A DNA stretch of 64,000 nt from Burkholderia ubonensis subsp. mesacidophila (GTDB taxonomy: Bacteria; Pseudomonadota; Gammaproteobacteria; Burkholderiales; Burkholderiaceae): positions 248,001 through 312,000 of the forward strand of contig NZ_CP020739.1 of assembly GCF_002097715.1 (NCBI RefSeq), in the 5' to 3' direction. Positions 9,558 through 17,348 of this stretch are shown one piece after another. The translations under genes were made by a program, and so were the position numbers. Numbering within the stretch: position 1 is the stretch's first letter; every line of letters begins with the position of its first letter. Below the pieces are notes generated by a model. The model saw only the letters and a program-made list of their open reading frames with translations. It made no database searches and was not told the DNA's origin.

Positions 9558-10991
9558 ATGATTGACGAGAGCTGGGCGCACGCCGCCCGTGGATTGCGCA
9601 GCGACGCCGATTTCTGGTCGCTGCGCGTCGTCGACGAGACGATCGAGGAGCACCAGGTGCGCAACGACGTCGCGCTGCCGCTGGCCCGCGTGCGCGACCG
9701 CGGCGCGATGCTGGTCGCGTGGGCGGGCGCCGGCGCGGGCTACGCGGCGACCGCGAACCTGTCGGCGGCCGGACTCCAGGCGGCGCTCGACATGGCGACC
9801 GCGCGCGCGAAGGCGAGCGCCGCCTGGTCGCTGATCGATCACCGGCAGGCCGCGCGTCCGCACGAGAGCGGCGCCTATGCGTCGCCGGGCCTCGATGCGC
9901 CGCTGCCGTCGCGCGCCGAGTGGGTCGAGCGCCTCGCGCACGAATGCGCGGCGGCGCGTGTCGACGCACGGATCGTCGAGCGCACGGCGACCGTGGCGAT
10001 CACGCATACCGACCAGCTGTACATGACGAGCGACGGCGTGCGGATCGACCAGCGCTTCCGCTTCCTGATGCCGGAGCTGAGCGTCGTCGCGCACGCGGAC
10101 GGCGACACGCAGGTGCGCTCGCTCGGCCAGTCGGGCACGCTCGCGCAGGGCGGCCTCGACGTGCTCGCGCGCTACGGCTTCGACGGCGCGGGCGCGCGGG
10201 TCGCCGACGAGGCGCTGCAGCTGCTCGCCGCGCCGAACTGCCCGTCGGGCCGTCGCGACCTGCTGCTGATGCCGGACCAGATGATGCTGCAGATCCACGA
10301 ATCGATCGGCCATCCGCTCGAGCTCGACCGGATTCTCGGCGACGAGCGCAACTTTGCGGGCTGGAGCTTCGTGACGCCCGACATGTTCGGCAGCTACCAG
10401 TACGGCTCGCCGCTGCTGAACGTCACGTTCGACCCGGGCCTGCCGTCCGAGGCCGCGTCGTATGCGTTCGACGACGACGGCAGCGTCGCGCGCAAGCAGA
10501 CCCTGATCCGCAACGGCGTGCTCGAGCGGCCGCTCGGCGGCGCGCTGTCGCAGCAACGCGCGGGCCTGGCCGGCGTCGCGAACTCGCGCGCGTCGAACTG
10601 GAACCGCCCGCCGATCGACCGGATGGCGAACCTCAACGTCGAGCCCGGCGACCAGACGCTCGATGCGCTGGTCGCGGGCATCGAGCACGGCATCCTGATG
10701 CGTACCAACACGTCGTGGTCGATCGACGATCGCCGCAACAAGTTCCAGTTCGGCTGCGAGTTCGGCCAGCTGATCGAGAACGGCAGGCTGACGCAGGTCG
10801 TCAAGCAGCCGAACTACCGCGGCATTTCCGCGAGCTTCTGGCGCAGCCTGCGCGCGGTCGGCGACGCGAGCACCTTCGGCGTCTACGGCACGCCGTTCTG
10901 CGGCAAGGGCGAACCGATGCAGGTGATCCGGGTCGGCCACGCGTCGCCCGCGTGCGTGTTCGCCGACGTCGACGTTTTCGGGGGCGCATGA
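9558..10991 (+). CDS. TldD-type metalloprotease subunit
   Basis: Protein of 477 residues, the TldD length. The active-site motif HESIGHPLELDR (HExxxH) is present around residue 245, and the C-terminal glycine-rich region ends in DVDVFGGA. TldD pairs with TldE/PmbA to form a Zn-dependent protease that degrades unfolded or modified peptides. The next gene encodes such a partner and overlaps its stop codon. The ATG follows AGAGGGCAC. This pair is probably additional to the housekeeping tldD/pmbA, which is an inference from its accessory location. Confidence 0.92.
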   Translation: MIDESWAHAARGLRSDADFWSLRVVDETIEEHQVRNDVALPLARVRDRGAMLVAWAGAGAGYAATANLSAAGLQAALDMATARAKASAAWSLIDHRQAARPHESGAYASPGLDAPLPSRAEWVERLAHECAAARVDARIVERTATVAITHTDQLYMTSDGVRIDQRFRFLMPELSVVAHADGDTQVRSLGQSGTLAQGGLDVLARYGFDGAGARVADEALQLLAAPNCPSGRRDLLLMPDQMMLQIHESIGHPLELDRILGDERNFAGWSFVTPDMFGSYQYGSPLLNVTFDPGLPSEAASYAFDDDGSVARKQTLIRNGVLERPLGGALSQQRAGLAGVANSRASNWNRPPIDRMANLNVEPGDQTLDALVAGIEHGILMRTNTSWSIDDRRNKFQFGCEFGQLIENGRLTQVVKQPNYRGISASFWRSLRAVGDASTFGVYGTPFCGKGEPMQVIRVGHASPACVFADVDVFGGA

Positions 10992-12352
10992 TGACGGGAT
11001 TCGATACGACAACGACCGCGTTGACGCTCGACTGGCGCACGCACTTCGCGCGGCTCGCCGACGAAGCCGAGCGGCTCAAGGCGCCCGGCGAGACGGTGCT
11101 GCTGTGGTTCGCCGGCGAGACGACCGACTTCGTCCGCTTCAACGAAGGCCGAATTCGCCAGACCGGGCGCGTGGTGCAGGGCAAGCTGTCGGTGCGGCTG
11201 ATCGACGGCGCGCGGCAGGCGAGCGCCACGTCGACGCTGGCCGGCGATCCGGCCGCCGATTTGCCGGACCTCGCGGCGACGCTTCGCGCGCTGCGCGACG
11301 GGTTGCGCGACGCGGCCGACGATCCGCACCTGCTGTACGACACGTCGACGTGGACGCAGGACACGCGGCGCACCGGCCGTCTGCCGGATGCGGACGCGCT
11401 TGCGCGGATCGTCGCCGAATGCGCGCGCGGGCTCGATTTCGTCGGCTTCTACGCGGGCGGTTCGATCGCGCGCGGCTTCGCGTCGTCGACCGGCAGCCGC
11501 GGCTGGCACGAAGCCGAGAACTTCGAATTCAGCTGGTCGCTGTACGAGGCGGGCGGCCGCGCGATCAAGACGGCCTATGTCGGCGACGACTGGGACGACG
11601 CGGTGTTCGCGCGCAAGGTCGAAGCCGCCGCCGCGCGGCTGCCGGTGTTCGGCCGCGCGCCGAAGGCGCTCGCGCCCGGCCGCTATCGTGCGTATTTCGC
11701 GCCGGCCGCGATCTACGAGATGACCTACCTGATCGGCTCGGACGGCTTTTCGGCGCGCGCGCACCAGAGCGCGCGCAGCGCGCTGCACAAGCTGCACGCG
11801 GGCGACGTCGCGCTCGATCCGCGCGTGTCGATCGCCGAGGACCTGACGCTCGACCTCGTGCCGGCGTTCAATGCGGACGGATACCGCCGCGAGAGCGTGC
11901 AGCTCGTTGTCGCGGGGCGCAGCGCGGCGCAACTCGTCGGCGCGCGCAGCGCCCGCGAATACGGGCTGACGCCGAATGGGGCGGACGCGTACGAGATGCC
12001 GCAGTCGCTGTCGATCGCGGGCGGCACGCTGGCGGACGACGACGTGCTCGCGGCGCTCGATACCGGGCTGTACGTCGGCAATCTCTGGTACCTGAATTTC
12101 TCGGACCGGATGAATTGCCGGATGACCGGGATGACGCGTTTCGCGACGTTCTGGGTCGAGGGCGGCAGGATCGTCGCGCCGGTCGACGCGATGCGCTTCG
12201 ACGACAGCTTCTATCGGCTGTTCGGCTCGGAGCTGGAGCAGCTTGGCGCGACGCCTGCGCTGCAGTTGAACGATTCCGGCTGGGGCGAGCGCTCGACGGG
12301 CGGCGCGCAGGTGCCGGGCGCGCTCGTGCGCGCGTTCGAGCTGACGCTGTGA
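10988..12352 (+). CDS. PmbA/TldE-like partner of TldD
   Basis: Protein of 454 residues in the modulator-of-DNA-gyrase superfamily. It lacks the HExxxH motif seen in its upstream neighbour, as TldE/PmbA subunits do, and would form the non-catalytic half of the heterodimer. Its ATG lies in the ATGATGA junction, overlapping the tldD-type stop by four bases (or one if the second ATG is used), so the two are translationally coupled. Confidence 0.88.
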   Translation: MMTGFDTTTTALTLDWRTHFARLADEAERLKAPGETVLLWFAGETTDFVRFNEGRIRQTGRVVQGKLSVRLIDGARQASATSTLAGDPAADLPDLAATLRALRDGLRDAADDPHLLYDTSTWTQDTRRTGRLPDADALARIVAECARGLDFVGFYAGGSIARGFASSTGSRGWHEAENFEFSWSLYEAGGRAIKTAYVGDDWDDAVFARKVEAAAARLPVFGRAPKALAPGRYRAYFAPAAIYEMTYLIGSDGFSARAHQSARSALHKLHAGDVALDPRVSIAEDLTLDLVPAFNADGYRRESVQLVVAGRSAAQLVGARSAREYGLTPNGADAYEMPQSLSIAGGTLADDDVLAALDTGLYVGNLWYLNFSDRMNCRMTGMTRFATFWVEGGRIVAPVDAMRFDDSFYRLFGSELEQLGATPALQLNDSGWGERSTGGAQVPGALVRAFELTL

Positions 12353-12391
12353 TCGAAGGGGCGATGCCGTTCGGCCGGCGCGCCCCATCGA

Positions 12392-13270
12392 TCATGCATC
12401 CCGATACGCAAAGGCTTCGACGAGCGCGTCGACCACGACCCGCACCCTCGCCGTATGCGCCAGATCCTGGTGCAATACCAGCCAGGCTTCGTACGGCCTG
12501 GCGCGCTGCCGGTCGGGCCAGATTCGCACCAGCTCGGGGTCGCGAAGCGCGAGGTAGGCAGGCAGTTCGCCAAGCGCGAGGCCCGCGCGCACGAACGTGG
12601 CCAGCATCAGGCTGGAATCCAGTTCGGCCACGACGCGCCCCTCGGTCATGGGTTCGCCGGCCAGCGTGTCGTCCTGCTGTTGCGTGACGCCCGTCTGGTA
12701 CCGGGCAATCTCGTGCCCGGCGAATTTGCTGCCGGGCCGGGGCTCGCCGAAACGGTCAAGATAGCGCCGTGTCGCATAGAGTCCGACCTCCCAGCATCCG
12801 AGCCGGCGCACGATCAGCTCGGGCTGGTCCGGACGCGACGTGCGCACGGCGATATCCGCTTCGCGCCGCGCGAGATTGAGCACGCGCGTCGTGGTGCTCA
12901 TGATCACGCGCACGGCCGGGTGGCGGCACTGCAAGCGCTCGATCGCCGGCACCACGAAATCCACCGCCAGCGCGTCGGTCGTGGTCACGCGCACCTCGCC
13001 GGCCGCCAGCGCGTCGGCGCCTTCGCTGCGTCGCTCGAACGAGACGGCCATGCATTCCATGGCCTCGGCCGTTCCCAATACCTGCCGGCCGCTGTCCGTC
13101 AGCGTGAGGCCGCCGGTCGTGCGCAGGAACAGGCGGCTGCCCAGGTCGCGCTCGAGGCTGCCCAGCCGTCGCCCCACCGTCGTCTGATCGACGCCCAGCT
13201 GCTCCGCCGCGCCGCGCAGCGTGCCGGCGCGATGCACGGCGAGAAAGATTCGGACGTCGTCCCAGTTCAT
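12392..13270 (-). CDS. LysR-family transcriptional regulator
   Basis: Regulator of 292 residues with an N-terminal winged helix-turn-helix (GTLRGAAEQLGVDQTTVGRRLGSLE, residues about 18-42) and a C-terminal LysR substrate-binding domain. The start at 13270 (MNWDDVRIF) is typical for the family. It is divergent from the Bcr/CflA-type transporter 139 bases away and likely controls it. Confidence 0.9.
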   Translation of the reverse strand: MNWDDVRIFLAVHRAGTLRGAAEQLGVDQTTVGRRLGSLERDLGSRLFLRTTGGLTLTDSGRQVLGTAEAMECMAVSFERRSEGADALAAGEVRVTTTDALAVDFVVPAIERLQCRHPAVRVIMSTTTRVLNLARREADIAVRTSRPDQPELIVRRLGCWEVGLYATRRYLDRFGEPRPGSKFAGHEIARYQTGVTQQQDDTLAGEPMTEGRVVAELDSSLMLATFVRAGLALGELPAYLALRDPELVRIWPDRQRARPYEAWLVLHQDLAHTARVRVVVDALVEAFAYRDA

Positions 13271-13409
13271 ATCGATGGCCAGCCGATGCTGCAAATTTGC
13301 AGATCATATCTGCGAATTCATGCATTTTCACCTATTCGACGGATTCGTAACATGGCGCTCCTCTCTCAACCAAGCGTGCCGGCGGCGCCGGCATGCCCGG
13401 AGTCTTGTC

Positions 13410-14588
13410 ATGCCACGACTATCCTTGATCCTCACCGTCGCGATGCTGAGCGCGTTCGGCCTCATCGCATCGGATGTGTATCTGCCCGCCATGCCGGACA
13501 TGTCCATCGAGTTCGGCATTGCCGACTGGCAGATGCCGCAATCCGTCTCCGCCTATCTGCTGGTGCTGGCCGTCGCGCAACTGGCCTACGGCCCGCTGTC
13601 CGACCGTCACGGGCGCAAGCCTGTTCTGCTGGCGGGTATCGCGGTTTACATCGCGGGCTCGTTGGGCTGTGCATCGGCCGGCAGCTTCGCGGCCTTCCTG
13701 ATCTGGCGCATGGTGGAAGCGTTGGGGGCCGCGTCGGGCCTCGTCATCGGCCGGGCCGTCATCGCAGACACCTGCGACAAGCGCACGTCCGCCAAGGTCT
13801 ATGCGGTGGTCTATCCGCTCGTCTCGCTTTCGCCGGCGCTCGCGCCGGCCATCGGCGGTCATCTTGCCGCGGCAGTCGGCTGGCGTGCCGATTTCCTGTT
13901 CGTCGCGGCGTTCGGCGTGGCCGCTCTGCCGATGGTGCTCGCGTTGCTGCCGGAGACGCTTCCCGAAGGCGTTCGAATCCGGACGTCACCGTTCGCCGGA
14001 TTTCGCGATGTGTTGCGTGCCCCCGCGTTCCGCCGCTATACGCTGGTGGTCTGCACGATCTATTGCGCGTGGTTCGTCTACCTGACGCAGTCTCCTTTCC
14101 TGTTCGCGCGGCAAGGCCTGAGCGAGGAACAAAGCGGCTGGCTGTACTTGCCGCTGACGGCCGGCATCATCTCGGCCAACCTGCTGGTCAAGCGCTTGCT
14201 CGACCGTTGGGCCTACGATCGCATCGTCGCGGCCGGCATCGCCTGCTTCGTGCTCGGCGGCATGGCCTTCGCGGCCGCGGCCGCGTTCGGGCTCGAGGGC
14301 GTCGCTGCGGTGGTGCTGCCGATGTGCCTGGTCAGCCTGGCCAATGGTTCTTCGCTGTCGCTGGCCGTTTCGGGTGCGGTCGCGGGTGAACACGGCCACT
14401 CGGCCACGGCATCGGGGCTCGTCGGCTTTTGCCAGATCGGCAGCGCGGCGCTGGTCGCGACGAGCGTGAGCGCGCTGTTCGGCACCAGTGGCAAGGTGCT
14501 GGCCGCGTCCGTTCTGGTGCTGGGGCTGTTGGCACTCTCGACATGCGTTCCGCAACGTCCGCGCATGCGTTCGGCAGATCCTGCATGA
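13410..14588 (+). CDS. MFS multidrug transporter, Bcr/CflA type
   Basis: Inner-membrane transporter of 392 residues with about twelve transmembrane helices. The first loop carries the signature YLPAMPDMSIEFGI, and the MFS motif A is visible as GPLSDRHGRKPVLLAG. Members export drugs such as bicyclomycin or sulfonamides using the proton gradient. The ATG at 13410 has a GGAG site seven bases upstream. Regulation by the divergent LysR protein is likely. Confidence 0.9.
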   Translation: MPRLSLILTVAMLSAFGLIASDVYLPAMPDMSIEFGIADWQMPQSVSAYLLVLAVAQLAYGPLSDRHGRKPVLLAGIAVYIAGSLGCASAGSFAAFLIWRMVEALGAASGLVIGRAVIADTCDKRTSAKVYAVVYPLVSLSPALAPAIGGHLAAAVGWRADFLFVAAFGVAALPMVLALLPETLPEGVRIRTSPFAGFRDVLRAPAFRRYTLVVCTIYCAWFVYLTQSPFLFARQGLSEEQSGWLYLPLTAGIISANLLVKRLLDRWAYDRIVAAGIACFVLGGMAFAAAAAFGLEGVAAVVLPMCLVSLANGSSLSLAVSGAVAGEHGHSATASGLVGFCQIGSAALVATSVSALFGTSGKVLAASVLVLGLLALSTCVPQRPRMRSADPA

Positions 14589-14752
14589 CGCGCTTCATCC
14601 GGTGCGAACCCGGTCGTTCGGAACGGCTTGATTCGGTTCGGCCTCGGTATGGCGAATTGCTCGTCGTTCATGCCCGCAGGGCACTGTCTTGCGGCTCGGA
14701 AATGCAGGCTGGATGCCGGGTTTTTGCACGAATCCACTAAATCAGGTCGGCA

Positions 14753-14780
14753 TTGTTCCGCATTCGTTTCTATGTATACT
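14753..14780 (+). promoter_or_regulatory. Sigma-70-like promoter for the MHYT gene
   Basis: TTGTTC (14753-14758) and TATACT (14775-14780) are separated by 16 bases and lie about 88 bases before the MHYT start codon. This is the best promoter-like sequence in the 279-base gap after the transporter. It is inferred from sequence only. Confidence 0.4.
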
Positions 14781-14867
14781 CGATCCCTCGAGGATCGGGG
14801 CGCATCGGGGGCAATCACCGCGCCCTGGCAAGCTTGGCCAAATACAGCTCAAACGAGTAGAACGATA

Positions 14868-15659
14868 ATGACTGGCACTTACGACCCTGCGCTTGTCGTG
14901 CTTTCCTGTTTCCTTGCAATCTTTGCATCGTTCACGGCGTTGAATGTTTCAGACCGCCTGGACGTGATCGGGAATCGTCCCCTCGGCCCGTGGATCTTCT
15001 TCGGCGGCTGCATCATGGGGCTCGGCATCTGGTCGATGCATTTCATCGGCATGCTGGCGTTCAAATTGCCGATCGCCGTCGGCTACGACATTCCGATGAC
15101 TATCGCATCGCTGCTTGTCGCGATCGGCACGTCGGCAATCGGGTTCATGCCGCTTTGCCGCTACGAATCGAGCTGGCCGCATCTGATCGCGGGCGCCATC
15201 GCGATGGGACTCGGCGTCGCCGGCATGCACTACCTCGGCATGCAGGCGATGGACATCTGTTCCGGCATTCGCTACCAGCCGTGGCTGGTCGTACTGTCGG
15301 TGGTCATTGCCATCCTCGCAAGCGGGGCGGCTTTATGGCTTGCATTCGATATGCGCCGCCACAGCACGCACCGGCTGACTCGCCGGGTCGGCTCGGCGAT
15401 CGTGATGGGCGTTGCGGTTTGCGGGATGCATTACTGCGGCATGGCTGCCGCACATTTTGAAGCCGGCAGCTATCCGGTTTCCACGTTCCGCAATCTGCCG
15501 GCGCCGTGGTTGGCTGCCATCGTCGTGACATTCAGCCTGGTGATTTTCGCCGTGGCAATCGCCATTGCGGGATTGGATGCCCGAGCGAACGTGCGTGCTC
15601 GCGCACGGGCCGAGGCGATGCTGGCCGAGCATATCGATAGACGGGGCGCCGTTCGCTGA
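14868..15659 (+). CDS. MHYT-domain integral membrane sensor
   Basis: Membrane protein of 263 residues with about seven transmembrane segments and three MHYT-type motifs: SMHFIGM, GMHYLGM and GMHYCGM. Such domains are thought to sense oxygen, CO or NO through bound copper. They often precede GGDEF/EAL or histidine kinase domains, but here no output domain follows and the protein ends in a short basic tail. It would need a partner, or has lost one. The next gene is 86 bases downstream and unrelated. Confidence 0.88.
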   Translation: MTGTYDPALVVLSCFLAIFASFTALNVSDRLDVIGNRPLGPWIFFGGCIMGLGIWSMHFIGMLAFKLPIAVGYDIPMTIASLLVAIGTSAIGFMPLCRYESSWPHLIAGAIAMGLGVAGMHYLGMQAMDICSGIRYQPWLVVLSVVIAILASGAALWLAFDMRRHSTHRLTRRVGSAIVMGVAVCGMHYCGMAAAHFEAGSYPVSTFRNLPAPWLAAIVVTFSLVIFAVAIAIAGLDARANVRARARAEAMLAEHIDRRGAVR

Positions 15660-15745
15660 TTGCTGTCCGGTATCAAGTCGGCGAAGCGTCGTTGTCGCAA
15701 CAGGCTGCTTCGCTGCGTGTCGACGTCAAGGAGAAGGGCACCCGC

Positions 15746-16321
15746 ATGAGTTCGCAGACTCCAGCCATCGCGCCGGCGCAAACCGCGCTCGTCGTCATGC
15801 ATTACCAGACCGATATTCTCGGACTCTTTCCAGCGGTCGCGCCGGACTTGCTCGCCAATACGCGCAAACTGTGCGACGCAGCGCGGGCCAAAGGCGTCGG
15901 CGTCTATTTTGCGAACCTCCGGTTCAGTCCGGGCTATCCGGAAGTCAGCCCATTGAACCGGAATGGGCAGGGCATCAAACGGCTGGGTCTCTTCATCGAC
16001 GACCGGACCGCGCCGGAGCTGGGCCAGCAGGCCAATGAACCGCTCATCGTCGCGCATCGCGCCAGCGTGTTCTTCGGTACCGATCTGGAGGTGCGGCTTT
16101 CCGAGCAGGGCGTCGATACGCTGATCATGGTCGGCATTGCGTCGACCGGTGTCGTGCTGTCGTCGGTCGCGTACGCGAGCGACGCGGACTATCGGCTGTA
16201 TACGGTCAAGGATTGCTGTTACGACCCGGATCAGGTGGTGCATGAGCACCTGTTCTCCACGGCCTTCGATTCGCGCACGACGGTGCTGTCGCTCGCGGAT
16301 GCGTTGCTGCTGCTCGCCTAG
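15746..16321 (+). CDS. Isochorismatase-superfamily hydrolase without the canonical Cys
   Basis: Cytoplasmic hydrolase-like protein of 191 residues. It starts after GGAGAAGG. The fold signature is visible (ALVVMHYQTDIL, FFGTDLEVRL and GIASTGVVLSSVAYASD). In nicotinamidase-like cysteine hydrolases the last block has a Cys where this protein has Gly135, and the usual Lys before FFGT is His104. It therefore belongs to the Cys-less branch, and an isochorismatase-like or unknown hydrolysis is more likely than amidase activity. Its TAG stop is formed by the CTAG at the left edge of the 16322-16633 element. Confidence 0.82.
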   Translation: MSSQTPAIAPAQTALVVMHYQTDILGLFPAVAPDLLANTRKLCDAARAKGVGVYFANLRFSPGYPEVSPLNRNGQGIKRLGLFIDDRTAPELGQQANEPLIVAHRASVFFGTDLEVRLSEQGVDTLIMVGIASTGVVLSSVAYASDADYRLYTVKDCCYDPDQVVHEHLFSTAFDSRTTVLSLADALLLLA

Positions 16322-16637
16322 GGCCTGTTCACGCTAATAACGGGCTTGCGAACGTGCCTTGCCGGTCGTCCCCCAAGGGGACTTCCTTCGGGGCGCGTGC
16401 AAGGAGGGGGGAGCGCCGTTTGGCCGCGCCAAACAAGCGACGCGCGACGCCGCAATGCGGCCGGCAAGGCACGTTCCCCTGATTTGAAAAAAATCATTCG
16501 TGGGGCTGGCCGCCAGAAGGGCCGATCGCCGCGTCATGCTCCTTGCGAATACGTCGAGTATTCGCTGCGTCGCAATCCTCGCGCTCGGCCCTTCTGGCGG
16601 CCAGCGCAAGCCCGTTATTAGCGTGAACAGGCCCTAG
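16318..16637. mobile_element. MITE-like non-coding element with nested inverted repeats and CTAG target duplication
   Basis: An element of 312 bases (16322-16633) is bounded by CTAG on both sides (16318-16321 and 16634-16637). Counting the CTAG, the ends are perfect 33-base inverted repeats (16318-16350 and 16605-16637). Inside are two more arms. One is a perfect 15-base pair (16351-16365 with 16461-16475). The other is a 20-base pair (16506-16525 with 16585-16604), which itself contains a GCGAATAC/GTATTCGC hairpin (16545-16565). Smaller hairpins include GTTTGGC/GCCAAAC at 16418-16434. It encodes no protein. The CTAG duplication suggests mobilisation by an IS5-family-type transposase. The two flanking convergent genes each use one CTAG copy for their TAG stop. 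Confidence 0.75.
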
Positions 16638-17341
16638 CCATTGCGCAGGAACACGACGTAGCCGCGAAACCACGGATTCGCCGCGAGGTAGGGCGGCGCA
16701 TCCCACTCGCCGCCTTCGACCAGGCCGATGCGGAACGGCAGTTGCAGCCGGGCGACGCGCGGGAGATAGGCTGCGTAAGTGGGGATCGTGCTGCGCCCCT
16801 GATAGGTCTGCACGACCACTTCGTCGACGATCCCTCTGAGCTGGTTGACCTGGCCGGTATCGATGCGGCTGCTCCAGTCGAGGAGCCCCGTGATGCTCAA
16901 CCGGCAATCGGCGGGCAAGGTATCGCGCAGGGTCCGCAGGAACGACAGGTAGTCCTGAAGATGGCGTGTGCGCGCATCGAAGTCGATCTGGATGCCCGCG
17001 ATCGTGCGGCCCGACGCACGCCAGCGCGCAAGCTGGGCCAGCATGATCTGCGTGACGCGCGGCGTCCACCGCAGCGTATGTGCGCGATAGACGAGCCAGA
17101 TGCGCGCATTCGGCACGGGCGGCAGCGCGACGCCCTGGGCGATGAAGCGTACCTGCGCATCGTCCTGGGGCGACGCCTCGATCTGGCCTTGCAGCACATA
17201 GACGGTGCGCGCGCTGCGCACCACCGCGTGCGGCTTCACGCCTGCCCATAGCCAGAACGCGTCGTACTGCGCGGGATCGACCGTGCCGGCCAGCGCGATG
17301 CGCGCAAAGAGCAGCAACGCGGTGCACAAGATGCGCTTCAC
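16634..17341 (-). CDS. DUF3142-family exported protein
   Basis: Protein of 235 residues with an N-terminal signal peptide (MKRILCTALLLFARIALAG). The body has a TIM-barrel-like pattern, with GIQIDFDARTRHLQDYLSFL and VDEVVVQTYQG, as in DUF3142 proteins resembling glycosidases. No enzymatic activity is established. It starts seven bases after the stop of the upstream 718-residue gene, so the two form an operon. Its TAG stop comes from the right-hand CTAG of the adjacent mobile element. Confidence 0.8.
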   Translation of the reverse strand: MKRILCTALLLFARIALAGTVDPAQYDAFWLWAGVKPHAVVRSARTVYVLQGQIEASPQDDAQVRFIAQGVALPPVPNARIWLVYRAHTLRWTPRVTQIMLAQLARWRASGRTIAGIQIDFDARTRHLQDYLSFLRTLRDTLPADCRLSITGLLDWSSRIDTGQVNQLRGIVDEVVVQTYQGRSTIPTYAAYLPRVARLQLPFRIGLVEGGEWDAPPYLAANPWFRGYVVFLRNG

Positions 17342-17348
17342 GCCGGGC

